Source: Thermoplasmatota archaeon
GTDB lineage: Archaea > Thermoplasmatota > Thermoplasmata > Thermoplasmatales > Thermoplasmataceae
Direction of reading: 5' to 3'
Length of the DNA: 42,590 nt
NCBI GenBank assembly: GCA_023488885.1
Contig: JAMDDH010000052.1
Location: 1-42,590 of the forward strand
Positions 1 to 8,543 of the stretch are shown piece by piece. A model generated the notes under the pieces. It saw only the letters and a list, made by a program, of their open reading frames with translations, was not told the DNA's origin and ran no database searches. A program made the translations under genes and the position numbers. Every line of letters begins with the position of its first letter. Positions within the stretch are counted from its first letter, which is position 1.

Positions 1-57
1 GCCGTAAAGCTCAACTGCAATATCCGATCGCCTGTATGAAGCTACCAGGATACGCAT
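1..57 (-). CDS. N-terminal fragment of an unidentified protein, cut by the left edge
   Basis: An ATG at 57-55 on the minus strand opens a frame with no stop up to the window edge, giving 19 residues that start MRILVASYRR. The basic and hydrophobic beginning looks like a real protein start, but it is too short to assign to a family. The upstream 80-90 stretch is AT-rich, with a weak TATA-like match. It would be divergent from the gene at 274. An accidental open frame of this length cannot be excluded. Confidence 0.35.
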   Translation of the reverse strand, partial: MRILVASYRRSDIAVELYG

Positions 58-273
58 CTTTATCTTCATTAATTTGAATATTGCTTTCAGTTTTTAATCT
101 CTTTGCATACGGACTCAATTTGATATTGTGACGTAAGAAAACAGAGGTTACTGACAAAATAGGATGGTTGCGCTGACCGACCACAGGGACAATATTATTT
201 TGAGTGAAGTTCTCCTGTAATCCTTTACCATCTGCAGATTTGTAAATGTCAGGTAGCTATACTGTATGAGGTT

Positions 274-765
274 ATGCACGACTATCTTGAGGATCTCCTG
301 TACCGTAGTCGGAGTAATGCCATAATGCGTCTAGATGAGATTCCGGGAAATACTAATATATCGCCACCAGGTATCTTGAGTATGTCATCTGATACAGAGA
401 AAGACAAGCTCTTGGAAGATGTATTGAAATCAAGAGGTTTTGTGGAATCGTTTCACAGGATGCTTGCGGAATATAGGCCAGAATTACTTGTGAAATGGAC
501 CTCAGTGTGGAAGGAGGTATTTCAAGAGCAAACTCTGGACAAGAAAACAGCATCTCTCATTAGACTGGCCGTTGTCGCATCTCAAAGAAATAAGACCGCT
601 GTCGCGCACTCCCTAGATCAAGCCATAGATGCTGGAGCCAGTATGAACGAGATCATCGATTCTCTTAGTATAGCCTTTGTTTTTACTGGTGTACTCACAC
701 TGGTAGATTCTCTGTCTGTGGTCGAGGAAATGGAAAGAGGAAAAAAACGTTCTGAGCAATTATAA
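274..765 (+). CDS. Carboxymuconolactone decarboxylase/AhpD-fold protein lacking the redox cysteines
   Basis: This is a 163-residue alpha-helical protein. Residues 73-150 follow the CMD/AhpD pattern: a helix ending in a RLAVVAS-like segment, then a conserved His (in TAVAHSLDQAI), then AIDAGAS and a second helical pair. Peroxidase members of the family have a CxxC motif just before that His. Here both positions are non-cysteine (R and T), so a thiol peroxidase role is unlikely and the substrate is unknown. The roughly 60-residue N-terminal extension is unfamiliar. The ATG at 274 is preceded by GAGG only three bases away, and by an AT-rich patch near 245 that could serve a leaderless start. The neighbouring carrier and lyase are transcribed in the same direction. 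Confidence 0.7.
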   Translation: MHDYLEDLLYRSRSNAIMRLDEIPGNTNISPPGILSMSSDTEKDKLLEDVLKSRGFVESFHRMLAEYRPELLVKWTSVWKEVFQEQTLDKKTASLIRLAVVASQRNKTAVAHSLDQAIDAGASMNEIIDSLSIAFVFTGVLTLVDSLSVVEEMERGKKRSEQL

Positions 766-892
766 TGCAGTGGTAATTCAAAATGCTATTGGGGTCGACA
801 GGGACATGTAATGGCATCACTCACCATTTTCCAACGTAATGAGGATGTGCCTGCTGACAAAGGAATATATATTTCCATCGAGTACACTCAGC

Positions 893-2158
893 ATGGAGCA
901 ATATTGGAAGTTCACAATAGCTTCCTTAGTTGGAGTGGCCTTATTTGCTTTCGATTTTGAGCTTTTCCTGGTGAGCATACCTGGCTTGATATCTCTGTTT
1001 GGGTTGACTTTGCCTGAAATTACGCTCATTGTCGACATTTCCTTTGCAGTTTCGGCGATCGCAGCATTTACCGTAGGTTGGCTGTCTGATAGGTACGGCC
1101 GAAAGCTCATGTTCATGATCACAATCCTTGTGTATTCAATTGGTTCTTTCTTTACTGGGCTATCAACGACGGTAATGTCTTTCATCTATTCGAGAGGATT
1201 TACATCAATAGGGATGGGCCCAGATGAACCGCTTGGATTTACACTCACTGCTGAAACTGCCCCTCCAGAGAAGAGAGGATTCCAGATGATGATCGTTTCA
1301 CTGGGTTTTCCCATAGGTCAGGCGGTTGGTTCAGCAGTGGTGTATTTATTCACACTTGAATCAATATACTTACCCTATGTGTTCTTCATAGGAGTTCTGC
1401 CAGCATTATTCTTATTGTACTTGAGAAAAAGTCTGCCTGAGACGGAAAGATTCGAGGACTTGAAAAAAGCAAAGGCAATAATTTCTCAGGGAAAGAGTGC
1501 TTCCACGAAGTATGATGCAGATGTTGCTAAGTCTCTTAAAGATCCATATCTCCAAATGTTTGACACTGATCTGAGGCGCAAAAGTATTCTTATGGCAATA
1601 TACACCCTAATAGTCGCTGGAAGTGTGGCTGTATCTCTAATCGCCCTGCCTCTTTACTACATCTATGTGAAAAATCTGACTTTTGTCAGCACACTTCTAT
1701 TTGAATTCATCTCGTTCGGTCTTGCTGCACTTGGTTATGTTGTAGTCGCAATGATTGGCAATAAGATAGGAAGAAGAAACATAATTTTAATAGGTCTTCT
1801 TTTGACGGCAGTCTCACTGATCGGTATTATTGTATCCACCACTCCGGGACAAGTCCTGGTTTTCAACATACTGTTCATTTTCTTCCTTTTTTCACAGTGG
1901 GCAGCTTGGCCATTCTATCTCAATGAAATGTTTCCAACAAGAGTAAGGGCTACTGCTAGCAATTTTGGCTATGCTTTTCAGTGGATCGGGAATATTATTC
2001 TTCCTACTGCAATTTTGACACTTGTTTCAGTGGATTCTTGGGGTTGGACACAGGCAATTGTCGCGGTTGTTTTGATACCAATAATCTTCTGTATCCTTGT
2101 AGTCGGATTGTTGCCTGTAGATCATCCAATGGAAACTTTGGAAGCAAATGCAATATAA
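893..2158 (+). CDS. MFS transporter, sugar/metabolite-proton symporter type
   Basis: This integral membrane protein of 421 residues (from the chosen start) has about 12 hydrophobic segments. Between segments 2 and 3 it carries the hallmark MFS loop DRYGRK, and there is a second, related loop (NKIGRRN) after the central cytoplasmic linker. This is the usual length and layout for the family and supports solute transport across the cytoplasmic membrane. The substrate cannot be read from sequence. The frame is open from an ATG at 839, but the ATG at 893 is preferred. It begins MEQYWK directly before the first membrane helix and lies 25 bases after a clear TATA box (AATATATATT, about 863-872), as expected for a leaderless archaeal mRNA. 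Confidence 0.88.
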   Translation: MEQYWKFTIASLVGVALFAFDFELFLVSIPGLISLFGLTLPEITLIVDISFAVSAIAAFTVGWLSDRYGRKLMFMITILVYSIGSFFTGLSTTVMSFIYSRGFTSIGMGPDEPLGFTLTAETAPPEKRGFQMMIVSLGFPIGQAVGSAVVYLFTLESIYLPYVFFIGVLPALFLLYLRKSLPETERFEDLKKAKAIISQGKSASTKYDADVAKSLKDPYLQMFDTDLRRKSILMAIYTLIVAGSVAVSLIALPLYYIYVKNLTFVSTLLFEFISFGLAALGYVVVAMIGNKIGRRNIILIGLLLTAVSLIGIIVSTTPGQVLVFNILFIFFLFSQWAAWPFYLNEMFPTRVRATASNFGYAFQWIGNIILPTAILTLVSVDSWGWTQAIVAVVLIPIIFCILVVGLLPVDHPMETLEANAI

Positions 2159-2253
2159 ATCCAACCACATTTTTTTAGATCTGAAGTCTCTTTTAACCAT
2201 TTTTTTAACTCTCTAAAAAGGGTATTAAGTTAGAATGGGAATAACCTCATTGA

Positions 2254-3063
2254 ATGGATTTACTGACGCGTTTGAACAAAAAACCGATCCTGATCGCCCC
2301 AGGTGTGTTTGATGCGCTTACTGCTTTGCTTGCCGAAAGAGCAGGATTCGAGGCACTCTACCTGAGCGGAGCCAGTATTTCATACAGTTCACTTGGCCTC
2401 CCGGACCGCGCTTACACCGGGCTGGAAAATGTAGTCCACGCCCTTGGAAAAATAAGACAGAGAACATCGTTACCGATTATATGTGACGCTGACAATGGAT
2501 ATGGCAATGAAGAAAACGTCAACTTCACGGTCAGGATTCTTGAGCAGAATGGGGCTGCAGCTATCCAACTTGAGGATCAGGTTAGCCCGAAACGATGTGG
2601 GCATCTGTCGGGAAAAGAAGTTGTTGAACCAAATGAAATGGTTCTCAAAATTAAAGCGGCGATTTCAGCAAGAAAAAATGCCCTGATAATTGCCAGGACT
2701 GATGCACTTGCTATAGAAGGGGTGGACAGCGCCATAGAACGCGCTATGTTATATACGGACGCTGGTGCAGACATGATATTTATAGAATCCCCACGCAACA
2801 TTGAGGAAGTCAAAAGAATTGGTTCCGAGATTAAAACCTTGAAGATGTTGAATATTGTGGAAGGTGGGAAAACACCACTTATATCCGCGGCAAAGGCAGA
2901 AGGCATGGGGTACAATCTTGTGATTTATCCTGGTTCAGCAATAAGAATTATCAGTAAATCGGTATACGAAGTCTTTGCTGAATTGAAAAGTCAAGGTACT
3001 ACAGAGGGTCTTTTGGATAGAATGTTCAACTTCAATGAACTCCAGAAAATTCTCGAAACATAA
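2254..3063 (+). CDS. Isocitrate lyase/PEP mutase family enzyme, 2-methylisocitrate lyase-like
   Basis: This is a 269-residue TIM-barrel enzyme. The metal-binding segment CDADNGYG is at residues 77-84, and the catalytic loop KRCGH is at 113-117. The Cys in that loop is typical of 2-methylisocitrate and isocitrate lyases and is absent from phosphonomutases. C-C bond cleavage of a 2-hydroxy-acid such as methylisocitrate is therefore the best guess. The protein is somewhat shorter than bacterial PrpB. No methylcitrate synthase or dehydratase gene is nearby, so the pathway is uncertain. The ATG at 2254 lies about 28 bases after GTATTAAGTT, consistent with its own leaderless promoter. The MFS carrier immediately upstream may import a substrate or its precursor, which is inference from position only. 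Confidence 0.83.
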   Translation: MDLLTRLNKKPILIAPGVFDALTALLAERAGFEALYLSGASISYSSLGLPDRAYTGLENVVHALGKIRQRTSLPIICDADNGYGNEENVNFTVRILEQNGAAAIQLEDQVSPKRCGHLSGKEVVEPNEMVLKIKAAISARKNALIIARTDALAIEGVDSAIERAMLYTDAGADMIFIESPRNIEEVKRIGSEIKTLKMLNIVEGGKTPLISAAKAEGMGYNLVIYPGSAIRIISKSVYEVFAELKSQGTTEGLLDRMFNFNELQKILET

Positions 3064-3079
3064 ATCGTTTAATCCTCAG

Positions 3080-3109
3080 TTTTGGGAAGAAACAAATGTT
3101 CTTCCAAAA
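3080..3109. terminator. Hairpin between convergent genes
   Basis: A stem of about 11 base pairs with one bulged G (TTTTGGGAAGAA pairing with TTCTTCCAAAA, 7-base loop) sits between the stop codons of the lyase and the amidohydrolase, which converge. The A/T-rich arms give a U-tract on either strand, so it could end transcription from both sides. Function is inferred from position. Confidence 0.45.
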
Positions 3110-3123
3110 GTAGTGGAGGATTA

Positions 3124-4578
3124 TCAAAGGGGTCTTTTTAGAAATTCCCCTTTAAATCCATCGTAAACTTCCCCCTCATTATACACTACGTTTCCTCTCA
3201 GTATAGTTGTCCTAGGCCAACCTTTCAGGTTAATATTCTCAAATGGGGTGAAGTCCTGGGCCGAGTGTAAGTCAGAACTCTTGACTCTCTTCTCTTTTTT
3301 CATGTCGATAATCGCAATGTCCGCATCATAACCGATCATCAAATTCCCTTTTCGGCCACTGACAGCATGAAATTTTGCAGGATTGAAGGTCAGCATTGTA
3401 ATCAATTTTTCAAGCGGAACATCTCTCTTGAAGAATCCCTCGGAGAGAACTCCCGGAACCATAAGCTCTGTTGCTCCGTATCCATTTTCGGCAGACCATA
3501 ATTCAGTTCCTTTTTGTTCCTTTGTAAGACATGCATGATCGGAAGCTATTGTATCAACAAATCCTTCCCTGAGTGCTTTCCACAACGCCTCCTTATCATC
3601 GTTGCTTCGTATCGGGGGGTTCACTTTGCCGACAATGCCGTTGATACTGTCGTTGGTCAGTGAAAGATGAGATGCTGTTACCTCGGCCATTAAATCTATG
3701 TCGGCGTTCTGCTTTTTTATTTCAGCAATGGTTTCGATTGCCAATCTGCTGCTCACGTGTAGGATATTAATTGGACAGCCAAGAAGTTGAGCCATTGTTG
3801 CAGCTTCTCTTATGGCTACTTTCTCCGACTCCGGGGGGCGCGCCATACTATACGCTTGCATGGCATTTACTTTTCCATCCGAATATTCTTTTCTAGCCTG
3901 TTCCATGAATATTCTTATAAGTTCATATTCCTCAGCATGAATACTCAATCTTGCACCTTTTTCTTTTTTCTGCTGTACTGCTTTCATTATGCTCCACAGA
4001 TGACCGAGATCGTACTTGTCGTCGGAAAGAAGATATTCTTTTTCGACAGAAGCTCCAGGAATCTCACTCTTTAGATTGAGTCCCTTATAAAACATGTAGA
4101 ACTTGAAAGTTGTAACCCCGTATTTATCGACCAGCTCATCAATCTCATTAACATGTTTTTTCTTTATGGGGGCAAGATTATAACCATAATCTACCTTGAA
4201 GCTATTCTTTGACTGCTCAAGCACTTTCGGAAAGAGTTGAGAATAATCCTCAGAGGAGTTTAAGTAATTTTTTCCGGATCGGAAGTAACTTAGAACTGTG
4301 GTGACACCTCCGGATGCCGCACTGCTCGACTCAGACTTTGCATCTTGTGCCAGCGGGCGATATATTCCTGCATGGAAATGGGAATCCACAATTCCAGGCG
4401 TTACGATGCAATCTTTTGCGTTAATTATGCTTTCTGCCTTTTCTTCAATGTTCTTAGCAATTATCTTGATTTTACCAGATTCAACACCAATTTCAGCATC
4501 TATTACGCCAACATGTGGCAATACGACTTTTCCGCTTTTCACGACAAGGTCGAGCATATCCCAAAAATTTTCAACCAT
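3124..4578 (-). CDS. Dihydropyrimidinase/hydantoinase-type cyclic amidohydrolase
   Basis: This 484-residue amidohydrolase has all the expected metal ligands. They are HxH in DSHFHAG (H67, H69), the carboxylated Lys in TFKFYMF (K159), His in SIHAEE (214), His in LHVSS (274) and the catalytic Asp in ASDHA (347). The length and motif order match D-hydantoinases and dihydropyrimidinases, which open five- or six-membered cyclic amides. An allantoinase or dihydroorotase role cannot be excluded. The first ATG (4578) gives a seven-residue leader. An ATG at 4557, giving MLDLVVKSGKV, lies about 27 bases after a GATATTATTA TATA-like box and may be the true leaderless start. It is transcribed alone, converging on the lyase gene. 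Confidence 0.87.
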   Translation of the reverse strand: MVENFWDMLDLVVKSGKVVLPHVGVIDAEIGVESGKIKIIAKNIEEKAESIINAKDCIVTPGIVDSHFHAGIYRPLAQDAKSESSSAASGGVTTVLSYFRSGKNYLNSSEDYSQLFPKVLEQSKNSFKVDYGYNLAPIKKKHVNEIDELVDKYGVTTFKFYMFYKGLNLKSEIPGASVEKEYLLSDDKYDLGHLWSIMKAVQQKKEKGARLSIHAEEYELIRIFMEQARKEYSDGKVNAMQAYSMARPPESEKVAIREAATMAQLLGCPINILHVSSRLAIETIAEIKKQNADIDLMAEVTASHLSLTNDSINGIVGKVNPPIRSNDDKEALWKALREGFVDTIASDHACLTKEQKGTELWSAENGYGATELMVPGVLSEGFFKRDVPLEKLITMLTFNPAKFHAVSGRKGNLMIGYDADIAIIDMKKEKRVKSSDLHSAQDFTPFENINLKGWPRTTILRGNVVYNEGEVYDGFKGEFLKRPL

Positions 4579-4880
4579 ACTTAATAATATCGATTAATCC
4601 TATGGCGATTAAATGTGGTTATAACTGTAATTATAATGTTGCAGAACATCTTATCCAGAATACCTTGTATTGTGACATTTTTTGTCTGTGAGCCACATTT
4701 ATCACATGCATGAGACAATTTAACCCAACACACCTCGGTCAATAAGAATGGTAAGAAATTATTATTCTTCTAACCTCATATAAGCAACAGACTGACCGGG
4801 AAAACTTAAATATCTCGTTAACCATAGAATATATGTGGGAAATTTTTTACCCATAGGTCTTCTGTGGAGGAAGTTAAATT
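4579..4880. promoter_or_regulatory. Divergent intergenic region with promoters for the amidohydrolase and the SHMT-like gene
   Basis: This 302-base non-coding stretch separates divergent genes. On the plus strand CTTAAATATC at about 4805-4815 is a good TATA box. Transcription would start near 4835, leaving a leader that carries GGAGG at 4866-4870. On the minus strand, AT-rich TATA candidates lie at 4581-4592 and 4606-4614. I see no repeat, RNA or small gene in the middle part. Confidence 0.5.
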
Positions 4881-6053
4881 TTGAGTGAAATTTTAAACAT
4901 TGTCAATGAACATAATAAATATCGCTCCAGAACATTGAATCTTCAGGCATCAGAGAACGTATTGAGTCCTGATGCCAGAGAAGCCCTGTCTTCTGACATG
5001 GCATCTCGATATTCCCTTCTTATGAACGGCGAGGATTCATACGGAGGCACCAGATTTACGCTTGAACTGGTTGATCTTACGGAAAAACTTGCCGCCAGAG
5101 TATTCCGATCGAAGTTTGCCGAGGTACGTCCGACTGGAGGTCACATAGCATCGCAGACAGTTATCCTCTCAACGATGAAAAAGAAGGAGAACATGCTCTC
5201 CATTCAGGAGAAGTTTGGGGGATATACCGGATATCAGAAAGAATATCTTCCAAAGATGTTTGGCATCCAGAACTATGATATTCCTTTCAACCCATCAACT
5301 CAGGAGATTATCCTTGATAATCTGGAAAAAGTTGTAAAGTCATCGAAACCCTCCCTCATGATTCTGGGGCAGTCCATATTTGTGAGGCACTACGACCTGA
5401 AACCTGTCAGGGAGATATGTGACAGACATGGTTGCGTTCTTGCATACGACGGTTCACATGTAATGGGACTGATTGGCGGGAATGCATTTCAGAAAGATGT
5501 CCTTCAATATTGTGACATTTTATTCGGATCAACGCACAAAACTTTCTTCGGTCCGCAAGGAGGCGTGATATTGAGCAATGATGAAGATATAATGGAGAGA
5601 GTGAGAAGGAACCTGACCTGGAGAACCATGGATAATTACCATCCTTCAAGACTGGCAGCACTTGGAGTTGCTATGGAGGAGATGCTGAAGTATGGTGAAA
5701 CTTACGCCAGATCAGTAACGGAAAATTCAAAGAATCTCGCGATGGAGCTTTCCAAAAACGGTATTAAACCGGAATATGAACCATGGTATTCCGAGACGCA
5801 TCAGGTAATAATTTCAGAAACCACCATGAAAAAGTTAGGTCTAGACCTCGTTGGATTCAGCAAAATACTGGAGAAAAACGGTATCATAGTTGACAGGGAA
5901 GGGAGAATCGGGACTGCAGAAATATCCAGAATGGGGTACAGCAAAATGGACATCATAGCGGAGCTCATTTCAAGAGCCGTAAAAGGAGAAGACGTTTCCA
6001 GAGAGGTTGAAGAACTTACTGGAAATCTGAAAATATCATATTGGGGTGAATAA
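4881..6053 (+). CDS. glyA: Serine hydroxymethyltransferase-like PLP enzyme
   Basis: This 390-residue fold-type I PLP enzyme carries SHMT hallmarks: LQASENVLSP near residues 21-30, RPTGGHIA at 83-90, the Asp that contacts PLP in AYDGSH (D190), and the Schiff-base Lys in GSTHKTFFGPQGG (K220). It would interconvert serine and glycine using a pterin one-carbon carrier in the cytoplasm. It is somewhat shorter than bacterial SHMT (about 415 residues) and is divergent after residue 230, so a related aldolase activity is possible. The start is TTG at 4881, chosen because GGAGG lies ten bases upstream and no ATG or GTG is better placed. It heads a dense same-strand run with the CBS and TldD/TldE genes. 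Confidence 0.8.
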   Translation: MSEILNIVNEHNKYRSRTLNLQASENVLSPDAREALSSDMASRYSLLMNGEDSYGGTRFTLELVDLTEKLAARVFRSKFAEVRPTGGHIASQTVILSTMKKKENMLSIQEKFGGYTGYQKEYLPKMFGIQNYDIPFNPSTQEIILDNLEKVVKSSKPSLMILGQSIFVRHYDLKPVREICDRHGCVLAYDGSHVMGLIGGNAFQKDVLQYCDILFGSTHKTFFGPQGGVILSNDEDIMERVRRNLTWRTMDNYHPSRLAALGVAMEEMLKYGETYARSVTENSKNLAMELSKNGIKPEYEPWYSETHQVIISETTMKKLGLDLVGFSKILEKNGIIVDREGRIGTAEISRMGYSKMDIIAELISRAVKGEDVSREVEELTGNLKISYWGE

Positions 6054-6054
6054 G

Positions 6055-7155
6055 TTGAAAGTAAAAGATATAATGACCGTAAAAGGACTGGTAACTGTTT
6101 CCTCCACGTCAAAAGTGGCGGATGCCCTTGCGAAGATGAAGGAAACCGGAATTCATCAGGTGCCTGTACTGGCAGGAAAGAGATATGCAGGAATGCTGAG
6201 TTACCGGGATGTACTCAGGAGGAGAAGCATTCAGACAAACGCCCGGACAGACAGATTCATGGTTAAGACGACCAAGCTCAGTTCGGAATCTGATATACTG
6301 CCTGCGATCAAGCTGTTCAAGGACAGCGGGCTTCCTGCTCTGCCTGTTGTCGATCAGGGAAAACTTTCCGGAATTCTTTCAAGAACTGATATCCTGAAAA
6401 ACATTGAAAAGATAGTGAAGCCCAACGGAATAAAATGCCTTGACATTATGTCAGATGATCCGGTTGTTGCAATGGATAATGAAAGCGTGGATCAGGCTCT
6501 AGAAAAAATCAGGGCCCTTGACGAGGACGAAATTCCGGTAGTTAACGGCGATAATAAGATCGTAGGGATACTTAGCGTAGGACAGTTATCGTCCAGTACG
6601 CTTTTCAATGAAAGCAAAAGGGACGGGAAAGCAAACTACCCAGGTGGCGCAGAGAAACCACAGATCAAAAGCGGATCAGTGACCATTGAACCTGTCAGGG
6701 TATTTCTTGATACTTCCATTGAGGAATGCGCGAAGCTCATGATTGATAGCCGGCTGCACACACTGCCCGTTGTCGACGGCGGAGACAAAGTAATCGGTGT
6801 CGTTGGGGTTACCGACATTATCAATACCATTGACACGGGCGGAAACAGGGGAGGAATACTGATACAGGTTTCCGGCCTGGGGCCATGGGATGAAGATCTC
6901 TATGACATGATCTATTTCAATGCGGATAAGTTCATCTCGCGGCTTCAAAAGGTTGCGGGCACACGAAGCGGAAACTTCACGGTACACGTGACAAAGTACG
7001 AGTCAGGCGGGAGGATCAAATACTCACTGCGGACAAAATTCTTTGGAGGTACCGTTAACATGTCAGTGAGCGATCACGACTGGAACTTTGGTAAATGCAT
7101 CTCAAGAATAATGGAGACCTATGAAAACAGGCTGAAGAAGAGGAGAGAGAAATAG
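6055..7155 (+). CDS. Four-CBS-domain protein with C-terminal HPF/RaiA-like domain
   Basis: This protein has 366 residues. Four CBS motifs are seen at roughly residues 3-57, 67-118, 130-178 and 208-262. They form two Bateman pairs expected to bind adenine nucleotides. Residues 268-366 follow the beta-alpha-beta-beta-beta-alpha order of ribosome hibernation factors: ILIQVSG, a long helix, NFTVHVTKY, IKYSLRTKF, VNMSVSDHD, and a basic final helix ending NRLKKRREK. An energy-sensing ribosome-associated factor is the likely role; this is inference from fold pattern. A GTG at 6046 is in frame and overlaps the previous stop. The TTG at 6055 is preferred because GGGGTGA lies just five bases before it and translation then begins with the typical KVKDIMT. 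Confidence 0.8.
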   Translation: MKVKDIMTVKGLVTVSSTSKVADALAKMKETGIHQVPVLAGKRYAGMLSYRDVLRRRSIQTNARTDRFMVKTTKLSSESDILPAIKLFKDSGLPALPVVDQGKLSGILSRTDILKNIEKIVKPNGIKCLDIMSDDPVVAMDNESVDQALEKIRALDEDEIPVVNGDNKIVGILSVGQLSSSTLFNESKRDGKANYPGGAEKPQIKSGSVTIEPVRVFLDTSIEECAKLMIDSRLHTLPVVDGGDKVIGVVGVTDIINTIDTGGNRGGILIQVSGLGPWDEDLYDMIYFNADKFISRLQKVAGTRSGNFTVHVTKYESGGRIKYSLRTKFFGGTVNMSVSDHDWNFGKCISRIMETYENRLKKRREK

Positions 7156-7157
7156 GC

Positions 7158-8543
7158 ATGAGTGATGACCTGATTCACAAGATACTGGATTATGCCTCCG
7201 CCAGGTCCAAATACGCTGAAGCCAGATACATGGAACTAAGCGTTAACGAACTTTCCTACAGAAATGGAAAATTCGAGGGAGCAACTTTCGGTTCAGAACG
7301 GGGGTATGCAGTAAGAGTCCTGAACAACTCTATTAGCATGGCTTACTCGGATTCTGAAGAGTGGCCTGTAATCAAAGCTTCCATTGACAAGGCAATTGAC
7401 AGATCCAGCTTCCCGGGAAAAGGAACCATTTTCACCGGAAAACCTATAAAAGATACCTGGAAGGTTGATGCGAAGAAGAAGATAGAGGATTTTTCCATAG
7501 AGGATAAAGTCTCACTCCTGAAAGACTATGATTCGGTGATGGATGCTGAAGGAGCATCTGTACGCATGAATGTTGTGACGGACAAGAAGATAAACCAGGT
7601 TTACGTTAATTCCATTGGAAGCGACATACGCGGCGAGATATCCAGGGTTTTTTATTTTTATCTGGTCGGCGTAGTTGAAGGAGGGGAATTTGAACAGTCC
7701 ATGGAGCAGTTCGGGTCTTCCGCCGGGTATGAATACATTGACACCCTGAATCTTGGGGAGAGGATCAGGAACGACGTCAAGGATTTACACGAATCGCTTT
7801 CAGCCCCCAGAGTTAATCCGGGCAATTTCGACATAATAGTTGGGCCTGAGATTTCAGGGATAGTTGCGCACGAATCCTGCGGTCATCCGACTGAGTATGA
7901 CAGGATAGTGGGGAGGGAAGGGGCACAGGCTGGAGAATCCTTCCTTACTGGAAAGAAATTCCCTTACAGAATAGGTTCAGAGGCAGTGAGCGTTATTGAC
8001 GACCCTTCGTTTGAAGGCAGTTTTGGTTACTACAGGTATGATGATGAAGGTGTGAAATCCAGAAAAAGGTACCTTTATAAGAACGGGATGACGAACGAAT
8101 TCATCCTGAACCGGGAAAGCGCTTCCATGCTCGGAGTTGAATCCAATGCCGGAGGCAGGTCAGCTTCCTGGGATCTTGAACCACTGGCAAGGATGAGTAC
8201 CACGTACATTGAGCCGGGTAAATACAAATTTGACGAGTTGTTTGACGGCATAAGGAAAGGAATATACATCAAGTCGTTCACAGAGTGGAACATAGATGAT
8301 GTAAGATTTAACGAGAAATACGTGGGCAAGGAGGCATACCTCATAACGAACGGAGATATTTCAGGGAGAGTGAGAAAACCTGTAATCGAAACCAATACGA
8401 TAAAATTCTACAGTTCCGTTGATGCCGTTGCAAATGATCTGGAGTTCAGCGCAGGAATGTGCGGAAAAGGAGATCCGGAGCAGGGAGTGGACGTATGGAT
8501 GGGCGGTCCGCACATGAGGCTCAGGGAGGTGTATATACAGTGA
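7158..8543 (+). CDS. tldD: TldD-family metallopeptidase
   Basis: This is a 461-residue protein of the TldD/PmbA (U62) family. The zinc-site motif HESCGH (HExxxH, residues 238-243) marks the catalytic TldD subunit. The C-terminal GVDVWMGGPHMRL segment is also family-typical. TldD pairs with TldE/PmbA to form a heterodimeric peptidase in which an unfolded peptide is threaded to the active site. The partner gene follows immediately with a four-base GTGA overlap, so the two should be made in equal amounts. The ATG at 7158 has a GGAGAGAG ribosome site and starts three bases after the preceding stop. Confidence 0.93.
   Translation: MSDDLIHKILDYASARSKYAEARYMELSVNELSYRNGKFEGATFGSERGYAVRVLNNSISMAYSDSEEWPVIKASIDKAIDRSSFPGKGTIFTGKPIKDTWKVDAKKKIEDFSIEDKVSLLKDYDSVMDAEGASVRMNVVTDKKINQVYVNSIGSDIRGEISRVFYFYLVGVVEGGEFEQSMEQFGSSAGYEYIDTLNLGERIRNDVKDLHESLSAPRVNPGNFDIIVGPEISGIVAHESCGHPTEYDRIVGREGAQAGESFLTGKKFPYRIGSEAVSVIDDPSFEGSFGYYRYDDEGVKSRKRYLYKNGMTNEFILNRESASMLGVESNAGGRSASWDLEPLARMSTTYIEPGKYKFDELFDGIRKGIYIKSFTEWNIDDVRFNEKYVGKEAYLITNGDISGRVRKPVIETNTIKFYSSVDAVANDLEFSAGMCGKGDPEQGVDVWMGGPHMRLREVYIQ

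Noticed and set aside
6046-6054. GTG at 6046 as the start of the CBS-HPF gene
   Set aside because: It lies inside the upstream stop overlap and would leave the GGGGTGA ribosome site within the first codons. TTG 6055 gives correct spacing and the family N-terminus.
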